Assembly (NCBI RefSeq): GCF_001544695.2
Contig: NZ_FCOM02000012.1
Coordinates: forward strand, 124,001-188,000
DNA length: 64,000 bases
Origin: Caballeronia arvi
GTDB lineage: Bacteria > Pseudomonadota > Gammaproteobacteria > Burkholderiales > Burkholderiaceae
Direction of reading: 5' to 3'
The notes under the pieces were generated by a model. It was not told the origin of the DNA, did not search any database, and was given only the letters and a program-made list of their open reading frames with translations. Each line of letters begins with the position of its first letter. Position 1 is the stretch's first letter. Positions 24,818 to 34,110 of the stretch are shown here, piece by piece. A program made the translations under genes and the position numbers.

Positions 24818-26643
24818 ACGTCCATTGTTTCGACTGTCTGGATTCGGTTGAGCTCCACGATCGAGTGATGGCACAGAATCTCGGCACCGGAGGGCAGTTT
24901 TCTGAGCGGTGGCCGCGTCATGTTGCATTTGCCGTCGATGCGCACCGGACAGCGCGCGCGAAAACTGCATAGTTCATCCGCCCCGCTGCTCGTGCCCATC
25001 GCCGGCAGCATGGCACCCGCGATTTCGCGGCGCGCATCGAGCCAGCCGGGCCGAAGCGCAGGCACCGAATCGACCAGCAGACCCGTGTACGGGTGATAAG
25101 GGGGGGCGGCGAGCACGTCGCGCTGGCCCGCTTCGACGCGCTGCCCTGCATACAGGACGATTACTTCGTCGCATATCGCGCGCACCGTCGAGATGTCGTG
25201 GCTGATGAACATGTACGACACGCCCAGCTCTCGGCGCAATTCCGCAAGCAATTCGAGGATCGCCGCGCCGACGACCGTATCGAGCGCCGACGTCACTTCG
25301 TCGCAGAGAATCAACGCGGGATCGGCGGCGAGCGCGCGCGCGAGGTTCACGCGCTGCTTCTGCCCGCCCGACAGGCCGCCCGGCTGGCGCTTCGCAATCG
25401 AAGCGGGCAGTCTGACCAGATCGAGCAGTTCGAGCATGCGCTTTTGCGCCGCGGCGCCTCGCAGGCCATGATAGAAGCACATCGGACGCGCAAGGATGTC
25501 CGCGATCGTGCGGCTCGGATTCAGCGCGGTATCGGCGTTCTGAAACACGATCTGCACACGTCGATATTGATCCAGCGTGCGTTCTGACAGCTTCGCGGGC
25601 AGCGGCTTGCCGTCGAGCAGCACCTCGCCGCGCGCCCGGTCGACGAGGCCCGCCACGACGCGCGCCAGCGTCGTCTTCCCCGAGCCCGATTCACCGATCA
25701 CGCCGAGTGTGCTGCCGCGCGGAATGGTGAGGCTCACGTCGTCGAGCACGCGCACAGCTGGCACGCCGTTGCTATCGACACGTCCATAGCCCGCACTGAG
25801 TCCACGGATTTCGAGGAGCGGCGGCACCGCTTCCTGCTTCACCGGCGCGAGCTCCGGCTCCGGACGGCGCGCCGCAGCGAGCAATTGTTGCGTGTAGGCA
25901 TCAACGGGGGCGTCGAGCACCTGCGCCGTCGCGCCGTTCTCGCGCACGGTGCCGCCATTCAACACGACGATGCGATCCGCCATCTGCGCGACCACCGCGA
26001 GATCGTGCGACACGTACACCGCGGTCGTGCCCAGTTCGCGAATCACCTTCTTGAACGCGGCGAGCACTTCGATCTGCGTGGTCACATCGAGCGCGGTGGT
26101 CGGTTCGTCGAACACGACCACCGCTGGATCGGTGATTAGCGCCATCGCCGCCATCAGTCGCTGCAACTGCCCGCCTGACACCTGGTGCGGGTAGCGCGCG
26201 CCAATCGTCTCCGGCGTGGGCAGTGCAAGCGCGCGAAACAGCGCGATCGCCTTCTCGCGCGCGGCGGTAGGCGTCATCAGCTTGTGCAGCAGCGCAGGCT
26301 CGGTGACCTGATCCATGATCGTGCGCGACGGATTGAAACCCGCCGACGCGCTCTGCGCGACATACGCCACCGTGCGCGCCCGCAGCGCGCGCCGTCCGCG
26401 CGCGTCGAGCGAGAGCACTTCGACGTCGCCGATTCGCACCGAGCCGCCGGAGATTGAACAACCCGTGCGGGCATGGCCGAGCAGCGACAGCGCGATGGTC
26501 GTTTTGCCCGACCCGGACTCGCCGATCAGCGCCAGCACTTCGCCCCTCTTCACCGTGAAATCGACGCCCTTCACGATCTCGACGAACGCATCCGGCGCCG
26601 CACCCGCGACCACGCGCAGGCCCTTCACTTCGATCATGTTCAT
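24814..26643 (-). CDS. Dipeptide/opine-type ABC transporter, fused double ATPase
   Basis: 609 aa with two complete nucleotide-binding domains, equivalent to DppD plus DppF in one chain. Walker A GESGSGKTT occurs twice, signatures are VSGGQ and LSGGQKQR, and Walker B VVVFDEPTTALD and LILCDEVTSALD. The C-terminal oligopeptide-transporter extension has cysteines (ELCSFRARCP, GKCN). It powers import through the two permeases downstream in coordinates. GAGGAG lies 7 nt before the ATG at 26643. Its stop overlaps the start of the oxidase remnant. Confidence 0.92.
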   Translation of the reverse strand: MNMIEVKGLRVVAGAAPDAFVEIVKGVDFTVKRGEVLALIGESGSGKTTIALSLLGHARTGCSISGGSVRIGDVEVLSLDARGRRALRARTVAYVAQSASAGFNPSRTIMDQVTEPALLHKLMTPTAAREKAIALFRALALPTPETIGARYPHQVSGGQLQRLMAAMALITDPAVVVFDEPTTALDVTTQIEVLAAFKKVIRELGTTAVYVSHDLAVVAQMADRIVVLNGGTVRENGATAQVLDAPVDAYTQQLLAAARRPEPELAPVKQEAVPPLLEIRGLSAGYGRVDSNGVPAVRVLDDVSLTIPRGSTLGVIGESGSGKTTLARVVAGLVDRARGEVLLDGKPLPAKLSERTLDQYRRVQIVFQNADTALNPSRTIADILARPMCFYHGLRGAAAQKRMLELLDLVRLPASIAKRQPGGLSGGQKQRVNLARALAADPALILCDEVTSALDTVVGAAILELLAELRRELGVSYMFISHDISTVRAICDEVIVLYAGQRVEAGQRDVLAAPPYHPYTGLLVDSVPALRPGWLDARREIAGAMLPAMGTSSGADELCSFRARCPVRIDGKCNMTRPPLRKLPSGAEILCHHSIVELNRIQTVETMDV

Positions 26644-26654
26644 TGCGTCGCTCC

Positions 26655-27596
26655 TCATCTGCGTGCACCGTGGCGCCGCAGGCTGTCGATCAAGAGGTTC
26701 ACGCCGACGGTTAACGTCGCGATCGCGACGGATGGCATCAGCACGGCGGGCGCGCCTTCCGCAAGGCCCCCAATGTTTTCTCGCACAAGCGAGCCCCAGT
26801 CAGCGTCCGGCGGCTGCACGCCGAGGCCGAGAAAGCTGAGGCCGCTCAGCAGTAAGACGATGAACACGAAGCGCAGGCCGAAGTCCGCGAGCATCGGATG
26901 GATCATGTTGGGCAGCACCTCGACACGCGCGATGTAGAAGAGCCCTTCGCCCCGTGCCCGCGCGACCTGCACGTATTCGAGCGTCATCAGGTTGACCGCG
27001 AGCGAACGCGAGATGCGAAACGCGCCCGGGATATAGGCGAGCACGGCGACCATGATGAGCATGGGGATCGACGATCCGAACGCGGCGACTATGACGAGCG
27101 CGAACACCTTGCTCGGAATCGAGATCAGCGCGTCGAACAGGCGACTCAGGATTTCGTCCGCCCAGCGGCCCGACACGGCCGCGAGCAAGCCGAAGAACGT
27201 GCCAATGCAGCTCGCGAGCACGGCAGCCGCGAGCGCGAGGCCCACCGTGTAGCGTGTGCCGTAGAGCACGCGGCTCAGCATATCGCGGCCAAGGTAGTCG
27301 GTACCGAGAAGATGCGCCGCACTGAACGAGCCGAATATCTCCGTCGACGTGAGTGCGCCACCCTTGTAAGGCGCGACGAGCGGCCCGATGAACGCGACGA
27401 CAAGCCAGAACACGACGATTACGAGCCCGATCAGCCCGAGCACTGAGAAGCGACCGGCGAGGCGCCGCAGGGGTCCGCGCTTGGCGCCGGCGCTTGCTTC
27501 GGGCGGCGGTTCGTGCAAGGTAGTCAAGGATTCCCCTCCAATTTTGGGCACGGCGTACGGCGTGGTCGTGGCGCGGGATTTGGCGGCTCGGTTCAT
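26655..27596 (-). CDS. ABC transporter permease, DppC-like
   Basis: 313-aa inner-membrane permease. A short cytoplasmic N-terminus is followed by a first membrane helix (VLGLIGLVIVVFWLVVAFIG), then the typical LLGTDYLGRDMLSRVLYGTR and the later helices containing FIVLLLSGLSFLGLGVQPP. Its start overlaps the stop of the DppB-like gene as ATGA, and it ends 11 nt before the ATPase start. With its partner it forms the pore of the importer. Confidence 0.92.
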   Translation of the reverse strand: MNRAAKSRATTTPYAVPKIGGESLTTLHEPPPEASAGAKRGPLRRLAGRFSVLGLIGLVIVVFWLVVAFIGPLVAPYKGGALTSTEIFGSFSAAHLLGTDYLGRDMLSRVLYGTRYTVGLALAAAVLASCIGTFFGLLAAVSGRWADEILSRLFDALISIPSKVFALVIVAAFGSSIPMLIMVAVLAYIPGAFRISRSLAVNLMTLEYVQVARARGEGLFYIARVEVLPNMIHPMLADFGLRFVFIVLLLSGLSFLGLGVQPPDADWGSLVRENIGGLAEGAPAVLMPSVAIATLTVGVNLLIDSLRRHGARR

Positions 27597-28549
27597 CGTT
27601 GACGCAGCCTCGGGTTGGATACGATTTGACACAGGTCGGCGATCAGCACGAGTGCCAGATACGCCACGCAGAACACCATCACACAGCCCTGCACGAGCGG
27701 CATGTCGCGATTGGTGACGGCGTCAACCATCAGGCTCGCAAGTCCCGGATAGTTGAAAATCGATTCGACGATCACAACGCCGCCGAACAAGTACGACAAT
27801 GAAAGCGCAACCGCATTGGCGATCGGGCCGATCGTGTTGGGCAGCACGTGGCGCAGCACGACGCGCACCGGCGAGGCGCCCTTCAGGATCGCCATCTCCA
27901 CATACGACGCGTTGAGCTGATCCAGCACCGCAGCACGCGTCATCCGGGCCATCTGCGCGACGATCACGCAGCAGAGCGTCATCACGGGCATCGCGTAGAT
28001 GCGCAGAAGGCCACTCAACGACGACACCTCCGACAAGTACGACAGCGCGGGCAGCCAGCGCAGCTTTACGGCGAAAATGAGCACGGCGATCGTCGCGATC
28101 AGGAACTCGGGCACGGCGACGGTCGAGAGCGTGAGCACGTTCAGCGCGCGATCGAGCAGCGAGCCCCGGAACATTGCCGACGAAATGCCAATCGCGAGTG
28201 CGATCGGCACGGACACGAGCGCGGTCAGCCCGGCGAGCACGAGCGAGTTCGGCAGGCGCGTGGCGATCAGTTCGCTCACCGGCAAATTGTTCGACAGTGA
28301 TGTGCCGAAGTTGCCGCTCACGGTATGCATGAGCCACTGGAAATACCGCTGCAGCGCGGGCTGGTCGAGGCCAAACTGGTGGCGCAAGGCAGCGACCTGT
28401 TCGGGCGTCGCCGCTTGGCCGAGCGCCTGTTGCGCGGCGTCGCCAGGTAACAGGCCGGTGATCGCAAACACGATGGCCGACACCAACAGCAGCGTAAGCA
28501 ACGCCAGGCCGAGGCGCGCGGCAATGAGTCGTTGCGCGTGGGCTTTCAT
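27593..28549 (-). CDS. ABC transporter permease, DppB-like
   Basis: 318-aa permease: first helix LGLALLTLLLVSAIVFAITG, then LPGDAAQQALG and the conserved LRHQFGLDQP typical of DppB/OppB. The cytoplasmic coupling loop is around EMAILKGASPVRVVLRHVLP. AGGAGACAATT precedes the ATG at 28549, which excludes the longer start at 28642. It lies 64 nt after the substrate-binding protein gene. Confidence 0.92.
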   Translation of the reverse strand: MKAHAQRLIAARLGLALLTLLLVSAIVFAITGLLPGDAAQQALGQAATPEQVAALRHQFGLDQPALQRYFQWLMHTVSGNFGTSLSNNLPVSELIATRLPNSLVLAGLTALVSVPIALAIGISSAMFRGSLLDRALNVLTLSTVAVPEFLIATIAVLIFAVKLRWLPALSYLSEVSSLSGLLRIYAMPVMTLCCVIVAQMARMTRAAVLDQLNASYVEMAILKGASPVRVVLRHVLPNTIGPIANAVALSLSYLFGGVVIVESIFNYPGLASLMVDAVTNRDMPLVQGCVMVFCVAYLALVLIADLCQIVSNPRLRQR

Positions 28550-28613
28550 CAGTAATTGTCTCCTGGTTGGCCGCGCGCGCTCGATGTCGCCGCGCGCGAC
28601 GGGTGGCTTAGCT

Positions 28614-30230
28614 TCAACCTTCGAGCCAGACGTTTTCTGCAAATGTGAAGCCCATCAGGCCCGCGAGCGGAATCGAGCCGAGGCCCTTGAGCTTTGTGGT
28701 ATGAGCGTCGAGCGAGCTGTTGAACTGGGGAATGCCAACGCCACCGGTTTCATGCACCAGCACCTGCATGTCGCCGTAGATCTTCTTGCGCTTCGCGTCG
28801 TCCGGCTCGCCACGCGCGGCGACCAACAACTGATCAAACTTCGCACTCTTCCAGTTCGCCTCATTCCACGGCGCGTCCGATTTGAAGAACTGCGTGAAGA
28901 TCACGTCGGCGCTTGGGCGCGCGTTGATATTGCCGAATCCCAGCGGATGCTTCATCCAGTGGTTCGACCAGTAGCCGTCGGCCGGCACCCGACTCACCTG
29001 CAGATTGAGTCCCGCCTGCGGCGCGACCTGCTGGAGCAGTATCGCCATCTCGACCGACCCATCGGCCGCTGGCGACGCGTAGAGCTGCAGCGGCGTGCTG
29101 CCAAGCTTCGCCTTCTGGAAGTGGAACTTGGCCTTGTCAGGATCAAACGTGCGCTGCGGCAGGCCGGCGAGGTAGTACTTGTTGGTTGGATCGATCGGCT
29201 GGTCGTTGCCGATCGATCCGTAGCCGCGGAAAACAGCGCGGCGAATTTGCTCACGATCTAGCAGGTACGTCATGCCACGCCGGAAATCACTATTGCCGGT
29301 AATGCCGCCCTCGTCGCGCATGATCAGGTCAGTGTATGCGCCTGTCTTCGTTTCGAGCACGGTGAAGCCGGCGACGCCCTTGATGCGGCCAGCCGAGTTC
29401 GGAGTCACCGCATTGATCAATTGCACATCGCCCGACAGCAGCGCGTTCACCCGCGCCGGTTCGTCGGCAATGCCAATCAGTTCGATCTCGTCCAGATGGG
29501 GCATCCCTGGCTTCCAGTACTTCTCGTTCCTCACGCCAACCGTACGGACGCCCGGCGAGAACTCCTTGACCTTGAACGGCCCTGTGCCGACGGCCGTCTT
29601 GAACTCCTTCGTGCCGTCCTTGATGATGAGAAAGTGCGACGTCGCGAGAATCACGGGCAGATCGGCGTTTGCGCCTTCGAGCGTGATCGTCACTTCATTC
29701 GGACCGGTCGCCTTCACGTCCTTGATCTGGTCGGCGAGCGTCTTCGCCTTCGAGGCGATCGCCGGGTCCTTGTGGCGCATGATCGAATAGACGACGTCGG
29801 CGGGCGCGAGCGCCTTGCCGTCGTGAAACTGCACGCCCTTTCTCAGTTTCACCACCCACACGGTCGCATCCTTCGTCTCCACCGATTCGGCGAGCGCCAT
29901 CTTCGCGCCAAGGTTTGAGTCGAGTTCAGTCAGACCGTTGTAGAACAGGTTACCGCGAACGTAGTCGGTGGCGAGTGCGCCCTTTGCGGGATCAAGCGTG
30001 TCGGCGGCGGATGCGGATTGCGTCGCGACGCGGATCTTGCCGCCCTGCTTCGGCGTCTGCTGCGCGAATGCTGCGCCACTCGCGGCGAGCAGGCCCGCAC
30101 CCGTCATCGACAGCATGCCGCCGACGGCCATCGCGCGCAAGACGTTGCGCCGGGAGATGCCCGTGCTGGTGAGTTCGTCAAGTTGGGTGCCGACGTGGTT
30201 TGTGACGTCAGACATTTTTATGTTGTCCAT
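28614..30230 (-). CDS. ABC transporter substrate-binding protein, peptide/opine family (SBP_bac_5)
   Basis: 538-aa periplasmic binding protein with a twin-arginine-type signal (SRRNVLRAMAVGG, then a hydrophobic stretch ending GAAFAQ at about residue 57). The mature part starts TPKQGGKIRVAT; LRKGVQFHDGKALAPADVVY is the family fingerprint. GGAGGAGACAG gives a strong start at 30230. It is the first transporter gene, 22 nt after the PuuB-like oxidase. Its ligand is probably an amino-acid derivative or opine rather than ordinary dipeptides, given the oxidases and amidohydrolase around it (inference). Confidence 0.92.
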   Translation of the reverse strand: MDNIKMSDVTNHVGTQLDELTSTGISRRNVLRAMAVGGMLSMTGAGLLAASGAAFAQQTPKQGGKIRVATQSASAADTLDPAKGALATDYVRGNLFYNGLTELDSNLGAKMALAESVETKDATVWVVKLRKGVQFHDGKALAPADVVYSIMRHKDPAIASKAKTLADQIKDVKATGPNEVTITLEGANADLPVILATSHFLIIKDGTKEFKTAVGTGPFKVKEFSPGVRTVGVRNEKYWKPGMPHLDEIELIGIADEPARVNALLSGDVQLINAVTPNSAGRIKGVAGFTVLETKTGAYTDLIMRDEGGITGNSDFRRGMTYLLDREQIRRAVFRGYGSIGNDQPIDPTNKYYLAGLPQRTFDPDKAKFHFQKAKLGSTPLQLYASPAADGSVEMAILLQQVAPQAGLNLQVSRVPADGYWSNHWMKHPLGFGNINARPSADVIFTQFFKSDAPWNEANWKSAKFDQLLVAARGEPDDAKRKKIYGDMQVLVHETGGVGIPQFNSSLDAHTTKLKGLGSIPLAGLMGFTFAENVWLEG

Positions 30231-30252
30231 CTGTCTCCTCCGAGTGTGGCTA

Positions 30253-31527
30253 TTAGTAGAAGATATCTTTGATCCGGTAGTACGTACCCACGAGCGGCAG
30301 GAACCAGGGCTTGCCGGTGTGGCCCGGAATGGCGGGCCAACCGAACTCGCGCCAGGGATTGGCTGACGCGTTGCCGCTGATCACCTCGGCCATCACCTGG
30401 CCCATGTGCGTCGACATCTGCGTGCCGTGGCCGCTATAGCCCATCGAAAAATAGAGGCCATCGTGCTGGCCGGCGCGCGGCAGCCGGTCGGCCGTGATGT
30501 CGACCAGACCGCCCCAACAGTAGTCAATGCGTGCATCGGCGAGGGTTGGAAACAGCTGCACCATGTTCTGCTGCAAGATGCGCCCGCTCTTCGCGTCCGA
30601 CGGCTGCTCCGACGCGGTAAACCGTGCGCGCCCCCCGAATAGCAGACGCGAGTCCGGCGTCACGCGAAAGTAGTTGTGCATCAGGCGGCTCGTCACATAC
30701 GAACGACGGTTTGGCAAGAGACGCGTGAGACGGTCGGCGGGTAACGGCTCAGTCACGACGATGAACGAACCGACCGGCGCCATGCGCCGTCGATACCAGC
30801 CGAACGGCCCGTGACGCGACGGTCCGGTCGCGATCAGCACCTGCTGTGCACGCACCTCGCCGCGCGCTGACACGATGCGATACGCGCTGCGTTCTTTTTC
30901 GATCGACGTCACGGCCGCGTTCTCGAAGAGCCGCGCGCCGTTCCTTGCCGCCGCGTTCGCGAGCCCCACCGCAAACTTGCCCATATGCATCTGGCCGCCG
31001 TGCTTGTGCAGCAGGCCGCCGAAAAAACTGTCCGACTCGACTTCGCTGCGAATCCGCTCGCGGCCGATCACTTCAACATCGGGATCGACTTCGCGCCGGA
31101 TCAGCTCGGCGGTCTTTTCCAAATGTTCGAGGTGATGCGGCTTCGAAGCGAGTTTCAGCTTGCCCGAAGCAAGATAGTCGCAATCGATCGTTTCCTGCCG
31201 GATCAGACGCTCGACGGTCTCGACGGCCGCTGCATACGCCTGATAGCAGCCGCGCGCACGCTCCGCGCCAAGTTGGGCGTGGAGCGCCACATAGTCTTGC
31301 GCAACGCCCGTGTTGCACTGCCCGCCGTTGCGTCCGGAGGCGCCGCCGCCAAGCCGCCCCGCATCGAGCACGGCGACTGCGGCGCCGCGCCTGCCCAATG
31401 CGAGCGCCGCCGATAAGCCGGTGAAGCCGCCGCCGATCACGGCGACGTCAACATAACCGTCGACTGGACCCTCGCTCCCGGCCGTGCAGGCGGGAGCGGT
31501 GTCGAGCCAGTAGGAATCGAGCTTCAT
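30253..31527 (-). CDS. FAD-dependent oxidase, PuuB-like, copy A
   Basis: 424-aa amine oxidase of the D-amino-acid-oxidase fold, closest in layout to gamma-glutamylputrescine oxidase: SYWLDTAP at the start, VAVIGGGFTGLSAALALGRR (FAD), ASGRNGGQCNTG, the conserved RVTPDSRLLFGGRARF and SMGYSGHGTQMSTHMG. GAGGACACCGG precedes the ATG. It follows the HAD gene by 32 nt in an operon with an aldehyde dehydrogenase, the usual partner that oxidises the aldehyde released. The paralogue at 60606-61883 has the same architecture. Confidence 0.88.
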   Translation of the reverse strand: MKLDSYWLDTAPACTAGSEGPVDGYVDVAVIGGGFTGLSAALALGRRGAAVAVLDAGRLGGGASGRNGGQCNTGVAQDYVALHAQLGAERARGCYQAYAAAVETVERLIRQETIDCDYLASGKLKLASKPHHLEHLEKTAELIRREVDPDVEVIGRERIRSEVESDSFFGGLLHKHGGQMHMGKFAVGLANAAARNGARLFENAAVTSIEKERSAYRIVSARGEVRAQQVLIATGPSRHGPFGWYRRRMAPVGSFIVVTEPLPADRLTRLLPNRRSYVTSRLMHNYFRVTPDSRLLFGGRARFTASEQPSDAKSGRILQQNMVQLFPTLADARIDYCWGGLVDITADRLPRAGQHDGLYFSMGYSGHGTQMSTHMGQVMAEVISGNASANPWREFGWPAIPGHTGKPWFLPLVGTYYRIKDIFY

Positions 31528-31559
31528 CCGGTGTCCTCGGGCGATGGCGATAATGTGAA

Positions 31560-32228
31560 TTACAGGCCGAGCAGCGTCGCGACGCCGCCGATATCGTCGA
31601 CTTCGTAATACTCGTAGTAAGGCGTCGACGGCTCATGGCCGCGCTTGACGAACGCCTTGTGCTTGATGCCCATGTCGTGCGCAGTCATCAGGTCGTAGCG
31701 CAGGCTCGATGACACATGCAATACGTCCTCCGGGTTGCAGTTCAGCTGGTCGAACATGTACTCGAAACCCTGCATGCGCGGCTTGTACGACTGCGCCTGC
31801 TGGGCGGTGAAGACCTTATGGAACGGCGCGCCGAGCTTGTCGACGTTGCTCTGGATTTGGTCATTCGACGCGTTCGACAGAATCACCAGCTTGTACTTTT
31901 TTGCGAGGCGCGACAAGCCTTCGGGCACGTCCGGATGCGGACCCCAGGTGGGCACAGCGGTGTAGAACTTCTCAGCTTCCGCCTCATTGAACTCGACGCC
32001 CATGCGCTGGCAGGCGCGGCGTACCGAATTGACGACCACGTCGCGATACGGCTTCCAGGCACCGAGCACTTCGTCACGACGATAGCCCGAGAAGAACGCA
32101 ACGAACTTCTCAAGCTCCTCACCTTGCAGGCAGTCGCCGTATATTTCGCGTGCCATGTCGGCCATGCGGAATTTCGTGAGCGTGCCGTAGCAGTCGAATG
32201 TGATGTACTTCGGCTCGAAATCGATCAT
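31560..32228 (-). CDS. HAD hydrolase, L-2-haloacid dehalogenase type II-like, copy A
   Basis: 222 aa. Motif I nucleophile Asp12 in ITFDCYGTL, motif II LVILSNASN, motif III Lys in SYKPRMQGF, then VLHVSSSLRYDLMTAHDMG for the acidic motif. It is annotatable as a haloacid dehalogenase, but its fixed place beside amine oxidases in both modules suggests another hydrolytic or phosphatase role. Copy B at 57098-57766 has the same length, with 48 differences by my hand alignment (about 78% identity). Confidence 0.85.
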   Translation of the reverse strand: MIDFEPKYITFDCYGTLTKFRMADMAREIYGDCLQGEELEKFVAFFSGYRRDEVLGAWKPYRDVVVNSVRRACQRMGVEFNEAEAEKFYTAVPTWGPHPDVPEGLSRLAKKYKLVILSNASNDQIQSNVDKLGAPFHKVFTAQQAQSYKPRMQGFEYMFDQLNCNPEDVLHVSSSLRYDLMTAHDMGIKHKAFVKRGHEPSTPYYEYYEVDDIGGVATLLGL

Positions 32229-32357
32229 GGTGATAGTCCTATCATTGTTGCGAACTCGTGGAGTTCAGTGGCGAAACAGGAAGCTCATTCCTGTGGAAGA
32301 TTTAAACAGCGCAAAAAGCGAAGGTGGCGTCGATTAACTCAGGTCAAGAACAAAAAT

Positions 32358-32368
32358 CGCCGCGTTTT
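32358..32368. repeat. Short inverted-copy motif, module A (copy 1)
   Basis: CGCCGCGTTTT in the gap between the HAD and aldehyde dehydrogenase genes. Its exact reverse complement occurs at 35980-35990, and a related CGCGTTTT lies at about 33983-33993 in the divergent promoter region. A possible regulator site; the Lrp gene at 37553 is a candidate. Confidence 0.3.
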
Positions 32369-32415
32369 GAACGGCCTTCACAGCACAGTCTGCGGCCGAA
32401 ACATTCGTCAGGCGC

Positions 32416-33891
32416 TTAAGATCGCAGGTCGATCAGCACGCTCTTAAAGCGCAGATTCGCCTCGTACGCCTGCCGGCCGAGATCCTTGCCGATCCCCGAG
32501 CGCTTGTAGCCGCCCGTCGGGATCATAAAATCGCTAGTTCGTCCGTAGCGATTCACCCAGACTGTGCCCGCTTCGATGCTGCGCACGAAGCGCAGCGCGC
32601 GACCGAGATCCGCCGTGTGCACACCTGCCGCCAGGCCGTACTCAGGATGCTGAGCCAGTTCGAGGGCCTCGTCTTCGGCGTCGAAGGTTTGTAGCGTAAG
32701 AACCGGGCCGAACACCTCCTCGCGTACCGCTTCGGATTGCTGAGTGACGTTCGAAAGAATCGTGGGCCAGTAGAAAGGCCCACTCTTGCCGCCATCTGCG
32801 CGATGGCCGCCGTAGCGCAAAGTCGCCCCGCCCGCTACGGTGCGCTGCACAATCGATTCGATGCGTGACGCCTGCGGCTCGGAAATGATCGGGGAGAGCG
32901 TCGTGCCGCGTGCCCAAGTCGCGCCCGGCTTGAGTTCGGCGAAGACCTGCTCGATGCGCTCGCTCAATTCGTCAGCGATCGAACGTTCGACCAGCAGCCG
33001 CGAGCCTGCGTTGCACACCTGCCCGGCGTTGCCCGAGATCGCTCCCGCAATGCGGCGCGCGACGGCGTCGAGCCTGGGCGCATCGGCGAACACGACCTGC
33101 GGACTCTTGCCGCCCAGTTCCAGCGTCACCGGCTTGGTACCGGTCTCGGCGCAGGCCGCCATGATCGCCGCGCCCGTGCGCGTCGAGCCGGTGAACGTCA
33201 CCTTGCCGATGCGCGGATGGCGCACGAGCGCATCACCGGTGCGGCCGTCGCCCTGCACGACGTTGAAGATACCCTTCGGCACGCCCGCTGCGAGCGCGAG
33301 CTCGGCCAGCCGCAGCACCGAAAATGGCGTCATCTCCGAGGGCTTCAGCACGACCGCATTGCCTGCCGCGAGCGCAGGCGCGATCTTCCACGACGCCATC
33401 ACCAGCGGAAAATTCCACGGTGCGATCGCCCCGATCACGCCGTACGGCTCGGCGATCGTCATGCCCAGGTGATCGTGATCGGTCGACATCACTTCGCCGC
33501 CGAGTTTGTCCGCAAACTCCGCGTAAAAGCGAATGCCTTCGGCCGTGTACGGCACGTCCCAGGCGGCGGCATCGCGGATCGGGCGCGTCGAGCCGATCGC
33601 TTCCAGCGGCGCGAGCGTCTCGACATCGGCGGCGACAAGATCCGCGAAGCGGCGCAGGATGCGCGCGCGTTCGCGCGGCGCGATGCGCGGCCAGCCACTC
33701 GAGCGCCAGGCGGTCCATGCGTTGTCGACGGCACGGTCAATCAGTGCGCCATCGGCGACGGGCACCGACGCATACACGACGCCATCGGACGGCCGCGCCA
33801 CGTCGATCCGCTGCGGACCTTCGTCGACATATTCCCCACCGATGAAATGCGCCCCACGCACCACGATCTTGCCGGGATCGAAGCTATTCAT
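32416..33891 (-). CDS. Aldehyde dehydrogenase, PuuC-like
   Basis: 491-aa NAD(P)-dependent aldehyde dehydrogenase. Cofactor and catalytic motifs: APWNFPLVMASWKIAPALAA, FTGSTRTG, general base Glu in LELGGKSP and nucleophile Cys in GNAGQVCNAG. C-terminal PTGGYKRSGIGKDLG. AAGGATACCTGA precedes the ATG. As first gene of the minus-strand module A operon (ALDH, HAD, PuuB-like oxidase, transporter) it should oxidise the aldehyde made by the oxidase to a carboxylic acid. Confidence 0.9.
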   Translation of the reverse strand: MNSFDPGKIVVRGAHFIGGEYVDEGPQRIDVARPSDGVVYASVPVADGALIDRAVDNAWTAWRSSGWPRIAPRERARILRRFADLVAADVETLAPLEAIGSTRPIRDAAAWDVPYTAEGIRFYAEFADKLGGEVMSTDHDHLGMTIAEPYGVIGAIAPWNFPLVMASWKIAPALAAGNAVVLKPSEMTPFSVLRLAELALAAGVPKGIFNVVQGDGRTGDALVRHPRIGKVTFTGSTRTGAAIMAACAETGTKPVTLELGGKSPQVVFADAPRLDAVARRIAGAISGNAGQVCNAGSRLLVERSIADELSERIEQVFAELKPGATWARGTTLSPIISEPQASRIESIVQRTVAGGATLRYGGHRADGGKSGPFYWPTILSNVTQQSEAVREEVFGPVLTLQTFDAEDEALELAQHPEYGLAAGVHTADLGRALRFVRSIEAGTVWVNRYGRTSDFMIPTGGYKRSGIGKDLGRQAYEANLRFKSVLIDLRS

Positions 33892-34110
33892 TCAGGTATC
33901 CTTTTGAGTGCCTTGACGTTGAAGAGATCGTACGCCTGCAGGCTCCAAAAAAGTCATCGACTCAAGGCGTGATTCAGCAGATTTCACGCGTTTTCAACGC
34001 CGCGACATGGCGTTTTACATCGATTTCCCGCGCGCTCGGCCGACGTTCTGGACAACGCTGCAGCGCAATGCGAAAGTGGGGGCATGAGTTTTGAGGCCGA
34101 GGAGCCCGGC
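33892..34110. promoter_or_regulatory. Divergent promoter region of module A
   Basis: 219 nt between the minus-strand aldehyde dehydrogenase operon and the plus-strand GNAT operon. It contains repeated CGTTTT-type words (ACGCGTTTTCAACG near 33985, TGGCGTTTTACATCG near 34010). No clear consensus -35/-10 is visible on either strand, so activator control is plausible. Confidence 0.5.
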
